A stretch of 64,000 nt of DNA, from contig UQXL01000005.1 of assembly GCA_900545135.1 (NCBI GenBank), positions 1 through 64,000 on the forward strand. Reading direction: 5' to 3'. A program made the translations under genes and the position numbers. This DNA comes from an uncultured Eubacteriales bacterium. Its GTDB lineage: Bacteria > Bacillota > Clostridia > Peptostreptococcales > Anaerovoracaceae. Under the pieces are notes generated by a model. The model worked only from the letters and a program-made list of their open reading frames with translations. It had not been told where the DNA came from and searched no databases. Positions 54,068-61,844 of this stretch are shown here, piece after piece (position 1 is the stretch's first letter; every line of letters begins with the position of its first letter).

Positions 54068-54802
54068 TCAGCCAAGACGCTTGATTTCGCGCTGAAGTCT
54101 GGTGATTATCCGTTTTTCCAGCCTCGAAATGTACGACTGCGAAATCCCCAGCTTGTCGGCAACTTCTTTCTGCGTCATTTCCCTGCCGCTCCTCAAACCG
54201 AATCTCATCTCCATCAATTCTTTTTCTCTCGGCTCCAGCTTAGTCATCGCTCCGTAAAGCAGCTTTCGGTTGACCTCGTCTTCAAGCCTGTGGTAGACAA
54301 GATCGCTCTCTGTCCCCAGAATGTCAGAAAGCAGCAGTTCATTGCCGTCCCAGTCCACGTTAAGCGGTTCGTCGAGGCTCACCTCACTCTTGAGCTTTGA
54401 CGTTCTCCTCAGATACATGAGTATTTCATTTTCAATGCATCTGGACGCATAGGTGGCCAGCTTTATGTTCTTTTCCATTTTAAAAGTGTTGACGGCCTTG
54501 ATAAGTCCTATGGTTCCTATGGAAATCAGGTCCTCTACATTGACTCCGGCATTTTCAAATTTTTTGGCTATATAGACTACGAGACGGAGGTTTCTCTCTA
54601 TCAGTATGCTCCTGGCTTCCTGACTTCCCGCGGCGTATTCCTGCAGAAGCCGCTTTTCTTCCTCCCGCTCCAGCGGAGCCGGCAATACGTCGTTTCCGCC
54701 GATATAAAAAAGAGTTCTGACTTTTCTCCTACCAAACTCTTTTAATTTTCTCAGCCATGTGCTTATCTGTATAGTAGGCAAAAATCCAAACTCTTTATAC
54801 AT
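54068..54802 (-). CDS. sigE: Early mother-cell sigma factor SigE (pro-protein)
   Basis: A 244-residue sigma factor with an N-terminal pro-region of about 35 residues (with a hydrophobic/basic stretch, up to GGNDVLPAPLEREEE), as required for SpoIIGA processing. Region 2 reads IERNLRLVVYIAKKF; region 4 ends KLGISQSYISRLEKR. It overlaps spoIIGA by 8 bp, so the protease and its substrate are translationally coupled. Confidence 0.96.
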   Translation of the reverse strand: MYKEFGFLPTIQISTWLRKLKEFGRRKVRTLFYIGGNDVLPAPLEREEEKRLLQEYAAGSQEARSILIERNLRLVVYIAKKFENAGVNVEDLISIGTIGLIKAVNTFKMEKNIKLATYASRCIENEILMYLRRTSKLKSEVSLDEPLNVDWDGNELLLSDILGTESDLVYHRLEDEVNRKLLYGAMTKLEPREKELMEMRFGLRSGREMTQKEVADKLGISQSYISRLEKRIITRLQREIKRLG

Positions 54803-55610
54803 CCTCTAATAATCCCCCTTCTAAAAAATCCTTGTTTATCAACGCCTCAAAATCCCCGAAATTCCCGTCATAGAAGGCTATGAAGGCTCCCTCTGAAATT
54901 TTTTTATCAAATATTATTTTATCGCTTCTCACGCTTTCGAGATAACCGCATTCCACGCCCACGGTCCTGTAAGGTATGACCGCATATCTGTCCCAAAGAT
55001 CAGATGGTTTGAACGGCAGCTTCTCCGCGCCTTTCTTATCCAGCAGAACCACAGGCTTTCCTGTGACCGGTTCTCTCAGGCTGTTCCCTGAATCGACGTA
55101 ACCGTTGAAATCATAATTCTTGTCGTCTATCACCATGCTGACCATTCCGCGTATGGCTATGTCCTTATTTTTTCTGCGAATCAAAGCGACGAACCAGTAT
55201 GTAAGGCCGAAGGCCAGTATTCCGAAGCATATAAGCTTGAAATATGTAATTGCGTCTATGTAAATTATCCCCTGGTGAGTTATGGCCGGTTCCTGCTGCC
55301 AGAGAAGCAGCGCCATCACCGCCCCTCCCGATAAAAAGGTCAGGATAAGCAGCAAGGCGGATTTTCTCAGCAACTCGTGCCTGCCAAAGGCTGCGGCCGA
55401 CGTCACTATTCCAGCGCCCAGCCTTATAGCCGTTGAAAGGGCGCCTGTGAGAGGCAAAAAAATAATGAAACTGCTGGCGCCGCATAGGGCAGCTCCCGCA
55501 AGCAGACGTTTCCAGGATGGAATCCGTCCCGTAAGTTTTCCGGTCAACGCGAGAAGCAATCCTCCGACTATAAAGTTTTCAACGAAAAGATACTCGCCGT
55601 AAATTACCAT
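54795..55610 (-). CDS. spoIIGA: Pro-sigma-E processing peptidase SpoIIGA
   Basis: A membrane-bound aspartic protease that activates pro-SigE in the mother cell. The N-terminal half has about five membrane segments; the C-terminal half is an aspartic-protease domain with the catalytic Asp in GYVDSGNSLREP (near residue 182). Length (271) is near normal. It leads the spoIIGA-sigE pair. Confidence 0.93.
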   Translation of the reverse strand: MVIYGEYLFVENFIVGGLLLALTGKLTGRIPSWKRLLAGAALCGASSFIIFLPLTGALSTAIRLGAGIVTSAAAFGRHELLRKSALLLILTFLSGGAVMALLLWQQEPAITHQGIIYIDAITYFKLICFGILAFGLTYWFVALIRRKNKDIAIRGMVSMVIDDKNYDFNGYVDSGNSLREPVTGKPVVLLDKKGAEKLPFKPSDLWDRYAVIPYRTVGVECGYLESVRSDKIIFDKKISEGAFIAFYDGNFGDFEALINKDFLEGGLLEDV

Positions 55611-55783
55611 GTCTCACCTCGCAAATATATGATACATGCGCGGCGCTGCAAAGTATGTCGAAAACTGCCGGGCAGAAAAAAATACTTTTGAGCCATGAGT
55701 TCTGTCGTTGTCTGCGTGTTTTACCTCTCCGTCTCCAACGTTTTCTCCAGTACTGCCGCCGTTTTCGGATATTGCCTGCGGTT

Positions 55784-56638
55784 TTACGACCACTCTCCGC
55801 TTGCGACAACATGGCAGTTACCGCCCACTTCAATCGTCCACTGTTCATTTTCTTTTGCGGCGTGAATATGCAGCGTCGAACGCCGTCCCATGTCCTCTCC
55901 CTGATAAACTTCATAATGAATATCTTGGGAGCCAAAATAGTTATGTTCTAAGAGATATGCTGCGAGTCCGCCGTTGGCGCTGCCCGTCGCCGGATCTTCA
56001 ACAAAATCTTCCATCATACAGCGTGCGGAAAATATTCCATTTCCCAAATCGGCAAAGAAAAGGTGATTACAGTAACATTCTGGGTGTCGAGCCGTATATT
56101 TGCAAAATTTATCTTTATCCATTCTTATTTTTCTGAGGACATCGCGGTTTCTGACAGGCACGATGACAGCTTCAAGACCGGTACTCACCCACTGAACAGG
56201 GTAGTCGTTGCGTATGTCTTCACCGCAAAGCCCGTAAACTTCGGCGATTTCACACTTATCTAACCTTTCTCCGAAAACCGGTGGTTTCTGATTCATAGTC
56301 ATGCCGCAAAAAGAACGGCTGACATTGATTTGACCGATTTTCAAATTCAATTTTATATCAGAGCCAGCCTCCTCCATCAGATTTCCAATGATAAACGCTG
56401 TGCCTAAAACAGGATGTCCGGCAAACGGAACCTCTCCTCCATTGGGCGTCCAAATCCGAACGTCATAGCCTCCGTCCTCCTGCTTTCCGGACAGTATAAA
56501 AGCAGTTTCAGAAAAATTTATCTCTCTGGCGATTTTCTGCTGTTCGTCATCGTCTACCGGCCGGTCAGGAATAACCACCAGCAGTTCGTTCCCCTGATAT
56601 TTTTCTTCTGCAAAACAATCGACAATATAAAACTTCAT
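55784..56638 (-). CDS. PhzF family isomerase-like protein
   Basis: A protein of about 284 residues with the diaminopimelate-epimerase-like PhzF fold. Motifs include the catalytic-Glu region NFSETAFIL (near 45), GHPVLGTAFI (near 70) and DPATGSANGGLAAYL (near 220). Most PhzF members outside phenazine clusters have unknown substrates, and no phenazine gene is nearby. I choose the start at 56638 (MKFYIVDCF) behind GGAGGGAG; a longer frame to 56728 lacks a ribosome site. Confidence 0.9.
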   Translation of the reverse strand: MKFYIVDCFAEEKYQGNELLVVIPDRPVDDDEQQKIAREINFSETAFILSGKQEDGGYDVRIWTPNGGEVPFAGHPVLGTAFIIGNLMEEAGSDIKLNLKIGQINVSRSFCGMTMNQKPPVFGERLDKCEIAEVYGLCGEDIRNDYPVQWVSTGLEAVIVPVRNRDVLRKIRMDKDKFCKYTARHPECYCNHLFFADLGNGIFSARCMMEDFVEDPATGSANGGLAAYLLEHNYFGSQDIHYEVYQGEDMGRRSTLHIHAAKENEQWTIEVGGNCHVVASGEWS

Positions 56639-56784
56639 CAAGCTCCCTCCATTGTACCGTTTTATCGTTTGGTTCACGTCTTCATATTTTATTTTATACA
56701 AAATCGTCTGTATTTTCAATATTGGCAAAGCTCTTCAGTTTTCTCAGTTCGCAAAGTTATTCCGGTAAAATTTGAAAATGAACG

Positions 56785-56811
56785 TTACCACTTGTGAAAA
56801 TGTGGTATAAT
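56785..56811 (+). promoter_or_regulatory. Promoter ahead of the tandem structured repeats
   Basis: An extended -10 TGGTATAAT (TATAAT at 56806-56811) with a nearby -35-like TTACCA (56785-56790, spacer 15). No open reading frame follows, so the product would be an RNA. Confidence 0.6.
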
Positions 56812-57010
56812 GTCCGCAGAAGATTATAGCGGCTGCGCCGAGAGGACGCGGACATTGAAACGCCGTTCGCCTGATTGGTGGGCGTTAGAATGAACCTAAA
56901 AGCATATTGTTCGGCGTTGCCGCTGGGGTGCGGCCATTGAAACGCCGCTTGACTAACTGGTGAGCGTTAGAATGTCCGCAGTAGATTGCAACAGTTGCGA
57001 CGTATATAGA
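56812..57010 (+). ncRNA. Candidate structured ncRNA of 82-bp tandem units
   Basis: Two 82-bp units and a partial third follow the promoter. Each full unit contains a CGGC-N3-GCCG hairpin and then a 40-nt hairpin (56853-56892 and 56935-56974) with stem CATT/AATG, a GA/AG internal pair and stem AACGC(C)/(G)GCGTT. In unit 2 the loop and closing pairs differ while the pairing is kept. The first unit also has GTCCGC/GCGGAC pairing. I do not recognise it as a known RNA family. CRISPR was considered and rejected. Confidence 0.5.
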
Positions 57011-57027
57011 TTATCTGACATAGTGAA

Positions 57028-57202
57028 ATGTTGTAGAATTTTTAAAAATTATAAAGATTCTACAACATTCCAGCCGAAATCACCTGCAAATCAGACCTCA
57101 AAATGAGGCAATGTTGTAATTTTTCAAAATACTTAAGAAAAATACAACATTTATTCGGATTTATGTTGTATAATTTTAGAAATTCAGGAAAAATTACAAC
57201 AT
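57028..57202 (-). repeat. Intergenic element, copy C (inverted, 175 bp)
   Basis: Three units of 41, 40 and 40 bp (57028-57068, 57111-57150, 57163-57202), spaced 42 and 12 bp. Read on the minus strand this is unit-12-unit-42-unit, the same layout as the other copies in opposite orientation. Units here use GTTGTA/TACAAC throughout. Confidence 0.8.
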
Positions 57203-57317
57203 TTCAAAATCAAAGGAGCCATCAGGTGGGACATATTCAGCCGCCACATACTCAACCATAATATGCTCAGTGGTATCGCCTTTGCCGAGCATCAGTTGCA
57301 AGTGAAACGATGACTTA

Positions 57318-57357
57318 ATGTTGGCAAAAAATAAATATACTGTTGAAATGACAACAT
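57318..57357 (+). repeat. Single 40-bp unit of the intergenic element family
   Basis: ATGTTGGC at 57318 and GACAACAT ending at 57357, the standard unit length, lying between copies C and D. Confidence 0.75.
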
Positions 57358-57409
57358 TTTAAGAAAGAACCACTTCATTTTAGAGGTATTATTGCGTCGA
57401 ATCCTGTCG

Positions 57410-57596
57410 ATGTTGTACATTTTTAAGATTTACAGCGATTTTGCCAACACATTTTCAAAAAAATGTTGTCAAATTCTCAAGTAATGAAAAATATGCCAAC
57501 ATTTACTCAGTTCCATAGCTGATTCGACAAATTTCGACTCATCCAAACACCACAGATGTTGTCAAAAATCAACCAAAGCAAAAAATTGTACAACAT
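57410..57596 (+). repeat. 187-bp intergenic element, copy D
   Basis: Units of 41, 40 and 41 bp spaced 12 and 53 bp, with outer inverted ends ATGTTGTACATTTTT and AAAAATTGTACAACAT. It lies about 255 bp upstream of ferritin in a 1.2-kb gene-free stretch (56639-57851) that also holds the ncRNA candidate and copy C. Between 57640 and 57725 short degenerate GTTCATCATT repeats occur. Confidence 0.85.
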
Positions 57597-57851
57597 TTAC
57601 CATAATATTACAAACCAAACATCCCATTACTTGATAAGCCGTGATTGCTTGACAGTGTTCATCATTTCTCCGCGATATTCTGCGGTATTCGACGGTGTTC
57701 ATCATTGTTCGGCATTGTCCAGCAGCGCCGGGAGAAATTACTCGTCAAAACGACGTCCCCATAGCTGGGGCGCTGGAATAAATCATACCTAAACGGCAGT
57801 GGCAAGCAGCCAAAATCAAACTGCCTAAAGAAGAAAGGAGACTAAAGACTC

Positions 57852-58361
57852 ATGAACAAAAAAGTAGCAGAATTACTCAACGACCAGATAAACAAGGAAT
57901 TTTATTCAGCCTACCTCTATCTGGAATTCGCCAATTACTATGATTCCATAGGCCTTGACGGCTTTGAAAACTGGTACCGCATCCAGGCTCAGGAGGAAAG
58001 GGATCACGCCATGCTGTTCTACGAATATCTGCACAACAACGATATAAAGGTAGAATTTAAGGCTATCGACAAACCTGAATGTGAACTCAATGACAAAATG
58101 GATCCACTCAAGAAGAGCCTTGAACATGAAAAATATGTTACTTCTCTCATCAACACCATCTATGCCGCCGCTTATGAAGATCAGGATTTCAGGACTATGC
58201 AGATGCTCGACTGGTTTGTTAAAGAGCAGGGAGAAGAGGAAAAGACAGCTTCCGACATGATCACCAAGATGGAGCTGTTCGGCGATGACGCCAAAGGCCT
58301 CTATATGCTCAACAGCGAAATGCTTGGCCGCACATACAGCGCGCCGTCTCTGACTCTGTAA
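57852..58361 (+). CDS. ftnA: Ferritin
   Basis: A 169-residue non-haem ferritin that stores iron in a 24-subunit shell. Ferroxidase ligands are visible: Glu17 (NKEFYSAYLYLEF), Glu50 and His53 (QEERDHAMLFYEYL), Glu94-region and Gln127-region (KEQGEEEKTA). Length and motifs match bacterial FtnA. It follows AGAAAGGAG and has its own terminator downstream. Confidence 0.96.
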   Translation: MNKKVAELLNDQINKEFYSAYLYLEFANYYDSIGLDGFENWYRIQAQEERDHAMLFYEYLHNNDIKVEFKAIDKPECELNDKMDPLKKSLEHEKYVTSLINTIYAAAYEDQDFRTMQMLDWFVKEQGEEEKTASDMITKMELFGDDAKGLYMLNSEMLGRTYSAPSLTL

Positions 58362-58460
58362 AAAATCAGACACGCCTAGGACGCATATCCTGTATGATCT
58401 GAGGAATATGCGTGATTTGAGGCAGTATGGCAAGGCTGCCTGATTGTAAAATCACGGCGC

Positions 58461-58524
58461 CACATGTTTACTGCGTTACATATTTGCAGCGTCACATGTT
58501 TGCAGTGCTGCATATTAGCTGCGG
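58461..58524. repeat. 16-bp tandem repeat, four copies
   Basis: Four imperfect 16-bp units beginning (C/T)(A/G)CAT, for example CACATGTTTACTGCGT, lie just after ferritin. No function is evident. Confidence 0.65.
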
Positions 58525-58563
58525 CGACATCGCGCGCGATAAATAAACCGCCAAAATTAAGAA

Positions 58564-58600
58564 AAAACCGCGAAATTCAAAAAAGAAATTCGCGGTTTTA
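58564..58600. terminator. Terminator downstream of ferritin
   Basis: AAAACCGCGAAATTC (58564-58578) pairs with GAAATTCGCGGTTTT (58585-58599) with one mismatch; T-runs on both sides. Confidence 0.85.
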
Positions 58601-58613
58601 ATTTGTTTTATTA

Positions 58614-58642
58614 TTGAAATCCAAAGCTCAGTATGATATATT
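58614..58642 (+). promoter_or_regulatory. Promoter of a small antisense RNA
   Basis: TTGAAA (58614-58619), 17-bp spacer, extended -10 TGATATATT (TATATT at 58637-58642). Confidence 0.7.
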
Positions 58643-58648
58643 TAAGTC

Positions 58649-58722
58649 AAGAGGAAGCCGTTGAAAACGGCTGGCTAATTTGCGTTTGCCGCCTTAGTCC
58701 CCAGCTCGGGCGGCTTTCTTTA
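58649..58722 (+). ncRNA. Small RNA, probable type I antitoxin (RatA-like arrangement)
   Basis: About 75 nt from the predicted start to a GCCGCC/GGCGGC terminator with T-rich end (58688-58722). It contains a perfect AGCCGTT-GAAA-AACGGCT hairpin (58656-58673). Its 3' part is antisense to the end of a tiny minus-strand reading frame. The sequence resembles the shared 3' region found with small holin-like type I toxins of Firmicutes, recalled from family knowledge and not verified by search. Confidence 0.5.
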
Positions 58723-58777
58723 TGCTCACAGTGATCCGTAATACCCCTTTGGAGTATGTAACAGTTACTCTGACCAT
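58694..58777 (-). CDS. 27-codon peptide opposite the small RNA (possible decayed toxin)
   Basis: A 27-codon frame behind AGAAAGGGG encodes a short basic peptide (MVRVTVTYSKGV...). The TVTYS start resembles small holin-like toxins, but the hydrophobic membrane helix is missing, so if it belongs to that group it is probably decayed. The 3' 29 bases overlap the antisense RNA. It may not be translated. Confidence 0.3.
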   Translation of the reverse strand: MVRVTVTYSKGVLRITVSIKKAARAGD

Positions 58778-58897
58778 ACGGGCCCCTTTCTCCCCTTTTG
58801 AGGTTGAATGTTGCCAGCCGCTTTCGCCAGTCCTCCTGACCCCCATATTTTACCATATTCTTCCCGTGATTTTCATTCCAAATTTACGACTTTTTTC

Positions 58898-58969
58898 GAC
58901 AATGCAGGCAATACCGACAACGCCGGCGTTACTGACAATGCAAGCAATGCTGACAATTCAGGCGTTACC
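58898..58969. repeat. 18-bp tandem repeat, four copies
   Basis: Four 18-bp units starting GACAA (as in GACAATGCAGGCAATACC) alternate in a 36-bp higher-order period. They are open in one frame (DNAGNT-type hexapeptides) but no gene with a credible start is visible. The rest of 58778-59000 holds nothing recognisable. Confidence 0.7.
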
Positions 58970-59001
58970 GATTATACTTTCAAGATTAAACTTTCAATAA
59001 A

Positions 59002-59053
59002 AAAGATTTTCCGCTGTAGCCGAATGGACGGCATCGCAGAAAATCTTTCTTTA
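59002..59053 (-). terminator. Terminator after the ArsC/Spx-like gene
   Basis: On the minus strand AAAGATTTTC pairs with GAAAATCTTT across an internally paired loop, followed by TTTTTATTG. Confidence 0.75.
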
Positions 59054-59100
59054 AATCATCTTTTTCCTATATATTCCTGATTCTTAACTTCGCAGTTGAA

Positions 59101-59445
59101 TTAAAGCTGTTCCCATTCGGCAGGCTTGAATCCCACCAATATCTTATCATCGGTTATCAGAAGCGGCCTTTTTACCAGCATACCGTCAGTTGCCAGCAGC
59201 TTTAACTGTTCATCTTCGCTCATCGCAGGAAGCTTATCCTTCAATTCCATGGATTTATACAGGAGACCGCTGGTGTTGAAAAATTTTTTCAGAGGAAGTC
59301 CGCTCCTATGATACCATTCTTTCAACTCTTCATAAGTCGGATTCTGTTCTTTTATATGTCTGTCTTCATATTCAAAATTTCTTTCGTCCAGCCATTTCTT
59401 GGCTCTCTGACAAGTAGTACATTTAGGGTATTCAATGAATAACAT
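59101..59445 (-). CDS. ArsC/Spx family protein
   Basis: A thioredoxin-fold protein of about 114 residues with the N-terminal redox motif YPKCTTCQRAKKWLDE (CxxC near residue 8) and a late RPLLITDDKILVGF stretch, as in YffB/MgsR/Spx-like reductases. True Spx regulators contact RNA polymerase; which branch this belongs to is uncertain and no ars operon is near. I choose the Met at 59445 (MLFIEYP), seven bases from AAAGGA, over in-frame Mets at 59454 and 59499. Confidence 0.88.
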   Translation of the reverse strand: MLFIEYPKCTTCQRAKKWLDERNFEYEDRHIKEQNPTYEELKEWYHRSGLPLKKFFNTSGLLYKSMELKDKLPAMSEDEQLKLLATDGMLVKRPLLITDDKILVGFKPAEWEQL

Positions 59446-59528
59446 ATTTTCCATCCTTTCTGTCGGCTTCGGCAAGCCGCTCATCGTTTGATTTGTCAAA
59501 TATTCTCACTGCATAGGATTGCATATAC

Positions 59529-60476
59529 CTATAAAATTTTCGGCATCAGTATGTTTACTGCCTGAGGCACTATCTCCATCGTCACTTTCCCGGCGTCTGT
59601 TATTTCTCCGTCCGTGCAGAGCCTCATCTTATCTGCAAGCGGTGTTATGGTCACTTTTCTGCATTGCTTGAAAAACAGGATTTTATCTATATCCTCCAGT
59701 TCCAGATGAGTGCCTTTTGAATATGCAGGAAACTTACGCACGAATTCGCGTCTCGATACGTCATATATTATATTAAGATCCAGCAGCCCGTCATTGAGCG
59801 AGGCGCGGGGCGAGCTCTTTACACCGCCTCCGCAGTAGGAGCCGTTGGCTACAGCTGTGAGAAGCACAGGCCCTTCGTGAATAAGCTCACCGTCTGCCTC
59901 TACTCTCAGATTGGCGCCTTTCTTCTTTACAAGGATACATAATACCGCCGCAAGGTATGCCATCGAGCCTTTCAAAAACGGATAATTTTTCAGCGTGGCC
60001 GTCAAATCCACGACGTTGCAGTCGAATCCTATGTTGAACATGTTGACGCAGTAGCGCGTCTGCATTTCACCGGCCAGCACGCCCTCGTACTTTATTGCGT
60101 CTACTTTGGTCGTTTCTCCTCTGAGCTGGGCTTCGATATTCATAAAATCTCCGGCCGCGGAAAAATTTCTGACAAAATCATTGCCTGTCCCTATGGGCAT
60201 GATTCCTACCGCCGCGTTATCAAATCCTATTATTCCGTTTACAACTTCGTTTAAAGTTCCGTCTCCTCCGCAGGCTATAAACCTGATTTCCTCACCATTT
60301 TCAGCGACTTCTGAAGCCGCCATTCTGGCGAAAGCTTCCGCATCTCCTACGCTTTTCGTAAGGTAAAATCCTGTGGAAATCCCTGTTTCTTCTGACACTC
60401 TGCTTATCTCTTCTTTCAGTTTGTCAAGGCCCTTTCCTTTCCCTGCCTCGGGATTGACTACAAAAATTATCTTCAT
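59529..60476 (-). CDS. Diacylglycerol/lipid kinase family protein
   Basis: A 315-residue DAGK-catalytic-domain protein (YegS/DgkB/BmrU group). Motifs are NPEAGKGKGL (near 8), the nucleotide-binding CGGDGTLNEVVNG (near 68) and PIGTGNDFVRNF (near 95). DgkB-type members recycle diacylglycerol from lipoteichoic acid synthesis; the substrate here is not certain. The upstream promoter overlaps one of the 36-bp direct repeats. Confidence 0.92.
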   Translation of the reverse strand: MKIIFVVNPEAGKGKGLDKLKEEISRVSEETGISTGFYLTKSVGDAEAFARMAASEVAENGEEIRFIACGGDGTLNEVVNGIIGFDNAAVGIMPIGTGNDFVRNFSAAGDFMNIEAQLRGETTKVDAIKYEGVLAGEMQTRYCVNMFNIGFDCNVVDLTATLKNYPFLKGSMAYLAAVLCILVKKKGANLRVEADGELIHEGPVLLTAVANGSYCGGGVKSSPRASLNDGLLDLNIIYDVSRREFVRKFPAYSKGTHLELEDIDKILFFKQCRKVTITPLADKMRLCTDGEITDAGKVTMEIVPQAVNILMPKIL

Positions 60477-60518
60477 TGAAAATATACCGTCGTGTTCGTT
60501 AAGATTTCGTATATCATT

Positions 60519-60546
60519 ATTTTACATTTTTCACGGCATAAATCAA
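60519..60546 (-). promoter_or_regulatory. Promoter of the lipid kinase gene
   Basis: TTGATT (complement at 60541-60546), 16-bp spacer, TAAAAT (complement at 60519-60524), 43 bp before the start; lies within the left 36-bp direct repeat. Confidence 0.55.
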
Positions 60547-60556
60547 CTGCTACTTT
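60521..60556 (+). repeat. 36-bp direct repeat, left copy
   Basis: TTTACATTTTTCACG(G)CATAAATC... through TGCTACTTT; 35 of 36 bases match 61845-61880. The pair encloses a 1.3-kb islet. Confidence 0.85.
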
Positions 60557-60724
60557 ATAAGACAAAAGATTTTGCTGTCATATAATTTACAAAACGTTGT
60601 CTGCCCTTCCTCTTATGATTTAAAATCCACCAGTTTTTTCGGGGAACCTGGCCTATGAGAGGCTTGCCGGCATTAGGCTGTTTTTCCCTTATTGGGCGGT
60701 ATTTTGAAACATGAAACACAAAAA

Positions 60725-60763
60725 ATGCTGGCATAACTAAGAGCTCAAAAAATACGCCAACAT
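60725..60763 (+). repeat. Single 39-bp unit of the intergenic element family
   Basis: ATGCTGGC at 60725 to GCCAACAT at 60763. Its interior closely follows unit 3 of copy A (AACTAAGA, TCAAAAAATA). It lies in the 330-bp gap after the lipid kinase promoter. Confidence 0.8.
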
Positions 60764-60806
60764 TTTATATACCTTTGCAATTTTCTCAATTCTTACAGCT
60801 TCTTAT

Positions 60807-61202
60807 CTAAGATACATAAGCTGTCTTGCTAATACGTTTATATCCATAAGCAATATCATATTTATCATAAATAAGCACTAAATGTGCATCTGTTTTTTTA
60901 TAAACATAATATTTTTCATCCTCTCCTGAAAGAACATAAGTGCCTTCACATATCTCATTATAACCGCCAGAATCTTTAAGCTCGCCATTTGACCATAAAT
61001 AAAATTCGCAAGGTTCTATTGTAAAAGAAAGATAGTTTCCCCTATCGTCATTTTCAAGGCCATAAGTCCCATCTATGTAACTGAGAAAAGTTGTATTACT
61101 CCTATTAACACAGTATTGTACTACATTAAGCATGAATAATATTATAATTAATCCTGTGAGAATATATGGACTTTTCTTTTTCAATTTGTTAACAAGCTCC
61201 AT
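60807..61202 (-). CDS. Hypothetical small membrane-anchored protein
   Basis: A 131-residue protein with a basic N-terminus and one membrane helix (about 13-31), then an outside domain with a possible disulfide Cys pair (EPCEFYLW and NEICEGTYVL). No family recognised. It begins 15 bp after the secreted-protein gene and both are AT-rich compared with neighbours, so the two look like a co-acquired pair. A lipocalin-like or immunity-type role is conceivable but not supported. Confidence 0.65.
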   Translation of the reverse strand: MELVNKLKKKSPYILTGLIIILFMLNVVQYCVNRSNTTFLSYIDGTYGLENDDRGNYLSFTIEPCEFYLWSNGELKDSGGYNEICEGTYVLSGEDEKYYVYKKTDAHLVLIYDKYDIAYGYKRISKTAYVS

Positions 61203-61217
61203 GACTATATTCCTTTA

Positions 61218-61739
61218 CTATTTAACCAATTCTGCTTCTCCTATTATATTAATCGTTTTTCTTGCAACAGCACCTTTGTTATATACCTTCCAATCTTCAG
61301 AAGAGCCTTTTGCTCTTCTATAAGTTACATACGGCCTGAATCTCACCTTTTTATGTACTTTTACTTTATAGAAATTTTTGGATTTTGGTATATTAACCTC
61401 AAATCCTGCTGTCGCCATCTTGCCAATATTTGTACTTATTGAAACATTACCGTATGCACCGCCTATAGAAGCTGTCAACGTTACCGTCGGTCCCCCATTG
61501 TCAGCAAAATAAGCTGATCCTCCATCTACAGGAAAGCTGTACCCTTCTTCCGGCTGGCCGCTTGGATACCCGGAAAAGGTTTTATCAAAATCACTTCCAT
61601 ATACTGTTTTATACTCATATTTAGGTCATCTCCTGATTGAATAATCTCCTTCGCTCACTGCAAATGCCGGCACAACAGACAAAATTAACATAACCACACA
61701 AATAGTCAATGATATAAGCTTCTTACTTTTAATTTTAAT
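61218..61739 (-). pseudogene. Secreted hypothetical protein gene with in-frame TGA
   Basis: Translation from an ATT at 61739, behind AGAGGG, gives a clear signal peptide (MKIKSKKLISLTICVV..., ending PAFA near 27). Codon 38 is TGA (61626-61628). The frame then stays open to 61218, adding a secreted domain (GGPTVTLTASIGGAYG..., a basic VKVHKKVRFRPYVTYRR stretch, ending AELVK). Either the gene is inactivated by one substitution and a lost ATG, or the downstream part starts separately, for example at TTG 61478. No family recognised. The start codon and stop need resequencing before either view is accepted. Confidence 0.55.
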
Positions 61740-61844
61740 ACACTTTCCCTCTTTTAAAATATATTCTATAATTTGTAATTATATATTCATATTATATATT
61801 ATAAAATAATTTATGTCAAATAATAAAATTATTATACAAAGCAA

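Noticed and set aside
56853..56974. Two 40-bp repeats beginning CATTGAAAC with a 42-bp spacing, CRISPR-like at first sight
   Set aside because: Only two copies, the spacer is itself related between units, the repeat forms a long hairpin with an internal GA motif, and no cas gene is present.
57556..57792. 78-codon frame upstream of ferritin
   Set aside because: Its first part reads the third unit of copy D and it lacks a ribosome site.
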